Position numbers and translations under genes: made by a program. DNA of 6,383 nt from an uncultured Porphyromonadaceae bacterium (GTDB taxonomy: Bacteria > Bacteroidota > Bacteroidia > Bacteroidales > CAMTPD01): positions 1 to 6,383 of the forward strand of contig CAMTPD010000093.1 in assembly GCA_947074265.1 (NCBI GenBank). Direction: 5' to 3'. The notes beneath the pieces are model-generated. The model was not told where the DNA came from and made no database searches. It saw nothing but the letters and a program-made list of their open reading frames with translations. Positions within the stretch are counted from its first letter, which is position 1, and each line of letters opens with the position of its first letter. Below are positions 1 through 4,824 of the stretch, piece by piece.

Positions 1-50
1 ATAATATTGAAAAACAAGTATGTTATGAAAAACATTCAAAACTGGATCAT

Positions 51-102
51 ACTTAACAACGTGTTATTCATGGTGTCGACCATCTTGTTAAGTTGAGTTT
101 TT
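51..102 (+). terminator. Candidate plus-strand terminator of an off-window gene
   Basis: ACTTAACAA (51-59) pairs with TTGTTAAGT (85-93). Inside it, ATGGT (70-74) pairs with ACCAT (79-83) around a GTCG loop. A run of five T (98-102) follows. The internal loop is asymmetric (ten bases left, one base right), so the fold is imperfect. If real, it would end a plus-strand transcript entering from outside the window. Confidence 0.35.
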
Positions 103-172
103 ATTGCACTACAAAAGAGGTGTTTATTTGCATGAATAGCATTGTACTATTTTCTGATTGTATTGTAATATC

Positions 173-180
173 TACGTTTG
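173..180 (+). promoter_or_regulatory. Possible -7 box, plus strand
   Basis: TACGTTTG fits TAnnTTTG exactly. The -33 position has only TTTC (151-154), one base off TTTG, with an 18-base spacer. No plus-strand gene follows; a transcript would start near 187 and reach the hairpin at 239-266. Chance matches to this short consensus are common in AT-rich DNA. Confidence 0.2.
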
Positions 181-229
181 AGCCTTGAATTGAAGGTAAA
201 TACCTCACTTTTAGTTTGATTATAGTAGG

Positions 230-272
230 AAAAAAGAAAGCAGCAAACCAATTATGGCTTGCTGCTCTTTTT
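230..272 (-). terminator. Terminator of the small secreted-protein gene, probably bidirectional
   Basis: The 12-base arms at 239-250 and 255-266 enclose an ATTA loop. On the minus strand all 12 positions can pair, one of them as G-U, and the stem is followed by a T-rich tract (complement of 230-238). On the plus strand that position is an A-C mismatch, but the stem is followed by CTTTTTA (267-273), so it could also work in that direction. It lies about 90 bases past the stop codon of the minus-strand gene ending at 354, which fits a 3' end for that transcript. The better pairing on the minus strand suggests it evolved mainly for that gene. Confidence 0.75.
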
Positions 273-353
273 ATGATTCGATCGATAGATAGAAGTATTC
301 TCTTGTTTCACAAGTGTAAAAAAGAATACGATTTATCAGTTTCGATTGTTGTA

Positions 354-578
354 TTATTTCTTTTTAGGACAGCTTTTAGTCTTGTTGTCGCAATTCTCTT
401 TTGCTTGTTTTGTACACTCTTTTTTCTCCTTCGTGCATTTGCTTTTGTCTTTTTTGCATTCTTTCTTTTGAGTGCACTCAGTCTTTTCTTTCTTTTGATC
501 TTGTGGCGACTGAGCAAAAGTCAAAGCCGGTAATGAAACTAAAAACAACGAAGCCATTAAAATCTTTACAGTTTTCAT
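354..578 (-). CDS. Small secreted Cys/Lys-rich protein of unknown function
   Basis: This 74-residue protein has a clear signal peptide: MKTVK, a hydrophobic core (ILMASLFLVSLPAL), and a likely signal peptidase I site after TFA (residue 22), giving a mature chain of about 52 residues. The mature part contains six cysteines (residues 35, 41, 48, 55, 63, 70) spaced 6, 7, 7, 8 and 7 apart, about 19 lysines, and no V, I, L, M, F, Y or W. It therefore cannot have an ordinary hydrophobic core. Expected location is the periplasm or outside the cell. Metal binding or a disulfide-linked or redox role is possible, but neither is shown; there is no recognised domain. The gene stands alone, divergent from the beta-propeller lipoprotein gene, and ends before a strong terminator. 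The signal peptide supports both the reading frame and the start. Plus-strand open frames over the same DNA are low-complexity mirror readings. Confidence 0.75.
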   Translation of the reverse strand: MKTVKILMASLFLVSLPALTFAQSPQDQKKEKTECTQKKECKKDKSKCTKEKKECTKQAKENCDNKTKSCPKKK

Positions 579-606
579 AATTCAATAATTTATTGTTTGG
601 TATTTG

Positions 607-667
607 AAAAAGGAGCCAAGTAAACTTAAGAAAGCTCCCTTCCGTTATTTCTTTCAAAAGAATAACG
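607..667 (-). promoter_or_regulatory. Two hairpins in the leader of the small secreted-protein gene
   Basis: Read on the minus strand, the first hairpin is CGTTATT/AATAACG (667-661 with 649-643), extended inward by an AAG/CTT pairing. The second is GGAGC/GCTCC (638-634 with 616-612), with a small inner AAG/CTT stem, followed directly by five T (complement of 607-611). The second looks like an intrinsic terminator about 28 bases before the start codon at 578, so transcription attenuation or an RNA-level control is possible. The stem is only five base pairs and the loop is long, so strength is uncertain. Confidence 0.35.
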
Positions 668-671
668 CGGT

Positions 672-706
672 CTAAAATAATCATTTATAAATCATTTCAA
701 TGCAAA
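672..706 (-). promoter_or_regulatory. Possible promoter of the small secreted-protein gene
   Basis: On the minus strand TATTTTAG (complement of 672-679) matches seven of eight positions of TAnnTTTG. TTTG (complement of 703-706) lies upstream with a 23-base gap, slightly longer than the usual spacing. An alternative seven-of-eight box, TTCTTTTG (complement of 655-662), lies inside the first leader hairpin but has no -33 partner. The assignment is weak. Confidence 0.2.
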
Positions 707-751
707 TATTGTTTTTTTGTTATTATAAGATACAGCATTAACAAAACCTGT

Positions 752-759
752 TATATTTG
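752..759 (+). promoter_or_regulatory. Promoter -7 box of the beta-propeller lipoprotein gene
   Basis: TATATTTG matches TAnnTTTG exactly and lies 32 bases before the ATG at 792, which would give a leader of roughly 25 bases. No clear TTTG is seen at the -33 position. Just downstream, GTGAT-ATA-ATCAC (762-774) is a small inverted repeat around the likely transcription start and could be an operator, though it is short enough to arise by chance. Confidence 0.45.
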
Positions 760-791
760 TCGTGATATAATCACAATCTAATCCTAGAAGT

Positions 792-2006
792 ATGAAAAAC
801 ATTTTTTTAGCAGCCAGTGTACTAATGCTTTGTTCGTGTGCAGGCGAGTCGTCGCAAAGCGGTATAACTACGATCGACGTAGCTTCCGGAATCAAAGAAG
901 CAAAAGCCCTCACCACGTCATCCCTGTTTGATAAAGTCGAATACATACCACTTGAAACAACCGACGAAAGCATCATCAGTAAAATTGCTGATATCCGTGT
1001 GATGGACGACTACATTCTGATGTCTTCAGATGGGCTTCCTGTCAAATTATTCGACCGCAAAACCGGAAAATTTATAAGGGAGATTGGTAAGCTTGGCGGC
1101 GGCCCAGAGGAATATAGCTCAGGTGGAGGAATGCCTGTTATCATGTATGTCGATGCCGGCGACCAAACTATCTACGTGGCTTCACAAAACAAAGAACTGC
1201 AGCACTACGACGTAAAGGGGGATTATTTAGGAAAAATAGTTTTACCTGACAATGTAAAGAAATATCCCGGCAACAATCATTTCTATATTGACGGAGGCAA
1301 TGTGTTTACGCACAGTAGGTCGTACTTGAGTAGTTGTCCGTGGGAGACTGCTCGTTTCTCTGCGCAAACCACAGCCGATGCCGATACTACAGCGCAAATT
1401 CATCCGCGCAAAGCATGTGATATGAGTCAAATTGAGTCAATAAATGTTCTTAACGATCAATATGCCAAAATAGGGGGCATCGGAATGATCTTGGCAACAA
1501 TGAAAGACGGAGGTCGATTCGAGAACATACCGGAGAATCCGTCGATATGGAAAATGGACGATGCCTACAGGCTGAAAGGACTCGACGTAGATACCATCTA
1601 CAACATCGTAGACAATACGTTCGTTCCTCATATGGCTTTTGATTTTGGCGAATGGCAGTGCACCTACGACGAAGCTTTCCAAACCGAAGCATTGAAGTCG
1701 AAAATCAAAGTAGACTTTGTACTCGAAAACGACGATTACCTGTATCTGCGTATGCACAAAGGGTTAAGAGAGAAAGAAGATGTCGTAGAGTACTGCGGAT
1801 TTTACGATAAGAAAAACAAGACTATGCATGTGACCGATACCGACAAACTACGCGACGAAGCAGTGGGTACCGACTTGCGAATCCGAAACATCTCCCCGAA
1901 GGGCGAGTTTGTGGCTCTGCTTCAACCGCACGAAATAGAAGGAGTTAAAATCAACGGCAACATCGTTGGAGACGAGGATAACCCCGTAGTTGTAATCATG
2001 CAATAG
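792..2006 (+). CDS. 6-bladed beta-propeller lipoprotein
   Basis: This 404-residue protein begins with a lipoprotein signal peptide: MKN, a hydrophobic stretch, then L-C-S-C with Cys16 as the lipidation site. That fits the start at 792. The first part of the mature chain has hallmarks of the Bacteroidetes 6-bladed beta-propeller family (DUF5128/DUF4934-like): a TIDV segment near 27-30, VEYIPLETTDES at 49-60, a DDYI strand near 72-75, and LFDRKTGKFIREIGK followed by GGGPEEY at 86-108. The repeated pattern of short beta strands with D-K-x-G-K turns fits NHL-like blades. The location is probably the outer membrane or periplasmic face. Members of this family are very common in gut Bacteroidales, and their substrates are mostly unknown, so no ligand can be named. 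The gene is monocistronic with its own -7 box, and its stop codon directly abuts that of the convergent EIIC-like gene. Confidence 0.85.
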   Translation: MKNIFLAASVLMLCSCAGESSQSGITTIDVASGIKEAKALTTSSLFDKVEYIPLETTDESIISKIADIRVMDDYILMSSDGLPVKLFDRKTGKFIREIGKLGGGPEEYSSGGGMPVIMYVDAGDQTIYVASQNKELQHYDVKGDYLGKIVLPDNVKKYPGNNHFYIDGGNVFTHSRSYLSSCPWETARFSAQTTADADTTAQIHPRKACDMSQIESINVLNDQYAKIGGIGMILATMKDGGRFENIPENPSIWKMDDAYRLKGLDVDTIYNIVDNTFVPHMAFDFGEWQCTYDEAFQTEALKSKIKVDFVLENDDYLYLRMHKGLREKEDVVEYCGFYDKKNKTMHVTDTDKLRDEAVGTDLRIRNISPKGEFVALLQPHEIEGVKINGNIVGDEDNPVVVIMQ

Positions 2007-2014
2007 TTACAACT
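1988..2014. repeat. Inverted repeat spanning two abutting stop codons
   Basis: AGTTGTAA (1988-1995) and TTACAACT (2007-2014) are perfect 8-base arms around an 11-base loop that contains the TAG of the beta-propeller gene. The right arm begins with the stop codon of the opposing gene. It has no T-run on either side, so it is not a standard terminator, but it is the only candidate 3' structure between these genes. Confidence 0.35.
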
Positions 2015-3026
2015 TCATGTCGCCGGGCTTGATATAGCCTTTCTTGCGCATGAATTCTGAAATTGCAAATGCCACAATAGCCGGAAGAACCATGGTAGTG
2101 ACAAGAATCAGCACCGTATGATTAGCTCCCATGGTTTCAATGGCCATCAACTGACCCACCAGTCCGCTGGTTCCCATACCCGCACCCACGCTGTTGTTTT
2201 GTAGTTGCACACCCACCGTAGCTACGGGACCAAGCAAGATCGAAGTTAGTATAGCCGGCAGGGCAATGATTGGTTTTCTCAATACATTCGGCACCTGAAT
2301 CATCGATGTTCCAAGCCCTTGCGAGATCAATCCTCCCCAACCATTGTCGCGGAAACTAGCTACGGCAAAACCAATCATATGTGCCGAACATCCAATGGTT
2401 GCAGCACCTGCTGCCAAGCCGCCCAGCGACAACGAAATCGCAATAGCCGCACTACTAATCGGTAGTGTGAGTAAAATCCCCATGATACAAGCAACCGCCA
2501 CACCCATCCAAAACGGATGCAGCATCGTGGCACTGTTTACCAACATGCCCAGCGACTGCATAAACTCCGCAATGATCGGTGCAATGTAAATACCCACAAG
2601 ACCACCGGAGAGAATCGTGGCCGTAGGAATCACGATGATATTTACAGGAGTTCGGTTATTCACCAGCTTAGAAACCTCCGCACCCACAATGGCTGCCACC
2701 ATCGCACCTACGGGTTCGCCCACCTTCAGCATCGCAACCGCTCCGTCCATTGCAATGGTGTTGCTGCCGATAATACCGCAGATTAAACACGAAAACACCC
2801 CGAGCGGAGGTGCCCCCAATGCATAAGCAACAGCCGCGCCAATAGCAGCACCCATACAGTATTGCGCCATTTGGCCAAACTGTACAAGCAGTGGAATCGA
2901 AACCAACGTTCCCACCTGTTTCAGGATTAGTCCGATGATAAGTGAAGCAAACAAGCCGAGCGCCATCCCGTTCATCACCTTGATGAGGTAGGCATTGCCC
3001 GATTTAAGCAAAGCAGTCTTCGTCAT
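2007..3026 (-). CDS. PTS EIIC-like integral membrane protein (PTS_EIIC_2 family)
   Basis: This 339-residue protein is almost entirely hydrophobic, with about nine or ten membrane segments (for example 21-38, 56-78, 104-118, 127-150, 172-200, 205-225, 252-275, 303-323) and a positively charged C-terminal end. Conserved-looking loops include NNRTPVNIIVIPT (123-135), LPISSAAIAISLSLGG (188-203), SFRDNGWGGLISQGLGT (224-240) and the Gly-rich NNSVGAGMGTSGLVGQ (277-292). These resemble the PTS_EIIC_2 (PF13303) group of sugar-permease-like proteins. In classical PTS such a subunit moves a sugar while EIIB phosphorylates it. Here no EIIA, EIIB, HPr or EI gene is in view, and classical PTS is uncommon in Bacteroidetes. 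It may therefore act as a stand-alone transporter or have another function, and the substrate is unknown. The gene is divergent from the phosphoesterase and convergent with the lipoprotein gene. The start at 3026 fits a promoter about 30 bases upstream. Confidence 0.8.
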   Translation of the reverse strand: MTKTALLKSGNAYLIKVMNGMALGLFASLIIGLILKQVGTLVSIPLLVQFGQMAQYCMGAAIGAAVAYALGAPPLGVFSCLICGIIGSNTIAMDGAVAMLKVGEPVGAMVAAIVGAEVSKLVNNRTPVNIIVIPTATILSGGLVGIYIAPIIAEFMQSLGMLVNSATMLHPFWMGVAVACIMGILLTLPISSAAIAISLSLGGLAAGAATIGCSAHMIGFAVASFRDNGWGGLISQGLGTSMIQVPNVLRKPIIALPAILTSILLGPVATVGVQLQNNSVGAGMGTSGLVGQLMAIETMGANHTVLILVTTMVLPAIVAFAISEFMRKKGYIKPGDMKL

Positions 3027-3057
3027 GATCTAAGTCTAAGTATAGTGTTTCTGCTTG

Positions 3058-3086
3058 CAAAGATAACCAGAAACAAAACGTGGCAA
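3058..3086 (-). promoter_or_regulatory. Promoter of the EIIC-like gene
   Basis: On the minus strand TATCTTTG (complement of 3058-3065) matches TAnnTTTG exactly. TTG (complement of 3084-3086) sits 18 bases upstream as a -33 element. The predicted transcript starts near 3051, giving a leader of about 25 bases before the ATG at 3026. That leader contains TCTAAG twice in tandem on the plus strand (3029-3040). Confidence 0.55.
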
Positions 3087-3122
3087 TGCGGCAAAAAGGT
3101 TTCAGACCGATAAACTTTGTTC

Positions 3123-3130
3123 TATTTTTG
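3123..3130 (+). promoter_or_regulatory. Promoter -7 box of the phosphoesterase gene
   Basis: TATTTTTG matches TAnnTTTG exactly; the -33 region shows only a short T-run near 3100-3102. It lies 49 bases before the ATG at 3179. Because a transcript from here would begin after about 3135, it argues against the longer in-frame start at 3080. Confidence 0.5.
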
Positions 3131-3178
3131 CAGGAGAAACGGTTTGCGATGCTGCAAGCCTTCAAAATAAGTAAGCAG

Positions 3179-3667
3179 ATGAAAAAGATAGGAATCCTTT
3201 CGGATACACACGGATATTGGGACGATCGCTATGCCGAACACTTTGCCGGCTGCGACGAGATATGGCATGCCGGAGACATCGGCTCGGTAGAGGTTGTCGA
3301 AAAACTAAGTAAAGTAGCTACCCTGCGTGCGGTATATGGCAACATCGACGGCACGCCCGTGAAGTTGCTTACTGCCAAGACGCTTCGCTTTCGCATCGAA
3401 CAAACCGATGTGTTGCTTACACACATTGGCGGCTATCCCGGCAAGTACGCGCCCGAAATCAAGGACGAACTGCTACGCGACACGCCCGACTTGATGGTGT
3501 GTGGTCACTCGCACATCCTGAAGGTGATGTTTGATAAGAAACTCAACATGCTGCATATCAACCCAGGTGCTGCCGGCAAATACGGATTTCACAAGGTGCG
3601 CACGCTGATTCGCTTCGTGATCGACAAGGAAGAGATGAAAGACCTTGAGGTGATCGAGTTGGCATAA
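3179..3667 (+). CDS. YfcE/MJ0936-family metallophosphoesterase
   Basis: This is a 162-residue calcineurin-like phosphoesterase with all the metal-binding motifs of the family. It has D-T-H near the N-terminus (Asp9, His11), G-D-I (Asp33), G-N-I-D (Asn55), T-H (His82) and G-H-S-H (His110, His112). These residues bind a two-metal centre, commonly Mn or similar, that hydrolyses phosphoesters. YfcE-type enzymes act on phosphodiester model substrates; the natural substrate here is unknown. NPGAAGKYGFHK (128-139) matches the usual C-terminal N-P-G segment. No signal peptide is present, so it should be cytoplasmic. The open frame extends upstream to an ATG at 3080, but I choose 3179 for three reasons. 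MKKIGILSDTH is the normal family N-terminus. The length fits the family. The likely promoter lies inside the extension. An ATG at 3149 is a less likely alternative. The gene appears monocistronic. Confidence 0.9.
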   Translation: MKKIGILSDTHGYWDDRYAEHFAGCDEIWHAGDIGSVEVVEKLSKVATLRAVYGNIDGTPVKLLTAKTLRFRIEQTDVLLTHIGGYPGKYAPEIKDELLRDTPDLMVCGHSHILKVMFDKKLNMLHINPGAAGKYGFHKVRTLIRFVIDKEEMKDLEVIELA

Positions 3668-3758
3668 CGAGACGGAATGTCGGGGTGTCGTAAGTTGAGC
3701 AGTAAAGAGAAGTAAGCTGCTTTGTCGTGTCAACTAAGATCTTTTATCGTGAAAGTTA

Positions 3759-3784
3759 ATCTTAGACACGTACGTGTCTAAGAT
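3759..3784. repeat. Perfect 26-bp palindrome
   Basis: The left half ATCTTAGACACGT (3759-3771) is exactly complementary to the right half (3772-3784), with no spacer. It sits 91 bases after the phosphoesterase stop codon in a non-coding spacer. A chance perfect palindrome of this length is very unlikely in a 6-kb window. It could be a binding site for a dimeric regulator, a REP-like repeat, or a cruciform or hairpin processing site. It lacks a T-run, so it is not a typical terminator. Confidence 0.85.
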
Positions 3785-3855
3785 GTGTACACGGTCGTGA
3801 CGCATTCTTGTCATATACCTGTCTAAGTTGTGTACACGTACGTGTCTAAGCTTAG
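3775..3855. repeat. Direct repeats related to the palindrome
   Basis: TGTCTAAG-A/T-TGTGTACACG occurs at 3775-3793 and again at 3820-3838, identical at 18 of 19 positions and 45 bases apart. A third TGTCTAAG lies at 3843-3850. The second copy overlaps a 12-base palindrome ACACGTACGTGT (3834-3845) that is the core of the 26-bp palindrome. The cluster ends in CTAAGCTTAG (3846-3855), another perfect palindrome. The pattern suggests repeated sites or a partly decayed duplicate of the same element. Confidence 0.75.
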
Positions 3856-3893
3856 TTTGTGCTTTGCCGCGCTATAATCGTTGTTAATCCCAC

Positions 3894-3910
3894 AAACAAA
3901 GCCTTTGTTT
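3894..3910. repeat. Short inverted repeat upstream of the HAD gene
   Basis: AAACAAAG (3894-3901) and CTTTGTTT (3903-3910) are perfect arms around one central C. It lies 57 to 73 bases before the HAD start codon, in a region where I find no exact TAnnTTTG box. It could be an operator; the AT-rich arms make this uncertain. Confidence 0.4.
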
Positions 3911-3966
3911 AGATGGTTTAATCTTTTAGTTGACTGTAAATATTCTAAACTATAATATCAACCTAT

Positions 3967-4674
3967 ATGTATAGAAATGAGCACGGAGAAGTGTCTGGAC
4001 GATTGAAAGTTCTCTTTTTCGATGTAAACGAAACACTTCTTGATATTTCGAATGTAAAGCAAGCTGTTGCCGAGTTGTTGGATAATAAAAAGGAGCTTGC
4101 CGACCGTTGGTTCAACCTGATGTTGCAATATACGTGGATGGAGACCATGGCCGACAGATACCATGATTTCGGAGAAATAGGTTTGGCTGCACTACATTCG
4201 ATCGCAAAGATGAACCACATTGCGGTAGATCCGGCCAAAGCAATCAAGGCGATTGTACTGATCAAGGAAGCACAACCTCACCCCGACGTGGAGGAGGGAT
4301 TGCATCTATTGCACGAAATGGACTTCAACATGTTTACGCTTACCAACTCGAGCAATCCTACGATTGTGGCACAGTTGCAAAATTCGGGACTGCGGCGCTG
4401 GTTCGACGGCATGCTGAGTGTCGAAGACATTGGTTTCTATAAACCGCACCGACATGTGTATCGTTGGGCTGCCAATCGTTTGAATGTGAAACCGAGCGAC
4501 TGCATGCTTGTTGCGGCGCACGGGTGGGATATTTTTGGTGCGCTCGAGGCGGGCTATCGTGCTGCTTTTATCGAACGTCCGCATCAGGTGCTTTATCCGC
4601 TTGCCGAAGAGCCGGAGATCATCGAGCCTGATCTGATCAATGTGGCCAAACGAATCATAGAACTGGAGCGTTAA
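3967..4674 (+). CDS. HAD-superfamily hydrolase, type II haloacid dehalogenase-like
   Basis: This is a 235-residue protein with HAD motifs in the expected order. Motif I is FFDVNETLLD (17-26) with nucleophile Asp19. Motif II is LTNSS (125-129). Motif III Lys159 is in GFYKP. The C-terminal motif LVAAHGWDIFGALEAGYRAAF (181-201) closely resembles the conserved A-W-D segment of L-2-haloacid dehalogenases. A helical cap lies between motif I and about residue 105. The residue two after the nucleophile is Asn rather than the Asp used as general acid/base by phosphatases, so it may not be an ordinary phosphatase. The substrate is unknown; many such proteins are annotated as dehalogenases without proof. 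No signal peptide is present, so it is probably cytoplasmic. The N-terminus has about 13 residues before the usual family start. TTG at 4003 would give a family-length start (L-K-V-L-F), but ATG at 3967 is the default. It ends before a bidirectional terminator. Confidence 0.85.
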   Translation: MYRNEHGEVSGRLKVLFFDVNETLLDISNVKQAVAELLDNKKELADRWFNLMLQYTWMETMADRYHDFGEIGLAALHSIAKMNHIAVDPAKAIKAIVLIKEAQPHPDVEEGLHLLHEMDFNMFTLTNSSNPTIVAQLQNSGLRRWFDGMLSVEDIGFYKPHRHVYRWAANRLNVKPSDCMLVAAHGWDIFGALEAGYRAAFIERPHQVLYPLAEEPEIIEPDLINVAKRIIELER

Positions 4675-4681
4675 CAGCCGG

Positions 4682-4719
4682 TTTCCCCTGTACGGCATCG
4701 GAAGATCCGCACGGGGAGA
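4682..4719. repeat. Imperfect GC-rich inverted repeat after the HAD gene
   Basis: TCCCC-T-GTACGG (4684-4695) pairs with CCGCACGGGGA (4707-4717), with one bulged T and one A-C mismatch that becomes a G-U pair on the minus strand. No T-run follows. It may be a 3' structure of the HAD mRNA, or chance. Confidence 0.3.
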
Positions 4720-4745
4720 AGGCGTTGTTGATGCATAGATATAGC

Positions 4746-4774
4746 AAAGGCTGCCTCATTGCGGGGCAGCCTTT
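4746..4774. terminator. Bidirectional terminator between convergent genes
   Basis: AAAGGCTGCC (4746-4755) pairs perfectly with GGCAGCCTTT (4765-4774), extended inward by a T-G and a C-G pair, leaving a five-base loop. The plus side continues as a T-rich tract (TTTATTGTTGTTT). It lies 72 bases past the HAD stop and 51 bases past the stop of the opposing DUF1080 gene, so it can serve both. Confidence 0.75.
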
Positions 4775-4824
4775 ATTGTTGTTTGTCACGAATGACTTAT
4801 CTGATGTGTGTTGAGGCGGAAGGG

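Larger units (their letters stand above)
1..353. other. Gene-poor spacer at left edge
   Basis: No convincing gene is seen in this AT-rich stretch. It contains a terminator-like inverted repeat at 51-102, a box matching the Bacteroidetes -7 consensus at 173-180 on the plus strand, and a strong hairpin with T-runs on both sides at 230-272. The remaining sequence up to the stop codon of the small minus-strand gene (354) shows no structure I can name. A short plus-strand frame open from the left edge to a stop at 94-96 is too short to call. Confidence 0.6.

Noticed and set aside
1..96. Open frame from the left edge to TGA at 94-96, or a 23-residue peptide from ATG at 25
   Set aside because: Too short to judge and overlaps the terminator-like hairpin; it could be the tail of an off-window gene but there is no motif to support it.
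216..533. A 105-codon hydrophobic plus-strand frame
   Set aside because: Its Phe/Leu-rich repeats are the mirror of the Lys-rich codons of the minus-strand secreted protein, which has a proper signal peptide and its own terminator.
478..684. A 68-codon minus-strand frame overlapping the start of the small secreted-protein gene
   Set aside because: It runs through the leader hairpins and into the other gene in a different frame; no family features are visible.
2137..2826. Several 65 to 90-codon frames within the EIIC-like gene on both strands
   Set aside because: All are shadow frames of the membrane protein gene, whose hydrophobic segments are continuous over the region.
3080..3178. Longer N-terminus of the metallophosphoesterase starting at 3080
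   Set aside because: The extra 33 residues are not part of the family, and the segment contains the likely promoter box at 3123-3130.
3759..3855. CRISPR-like array
   Set aside because: Only two full repeat units occur, the spacing is irregular (45 then 23 bases), and no cas gene is present.
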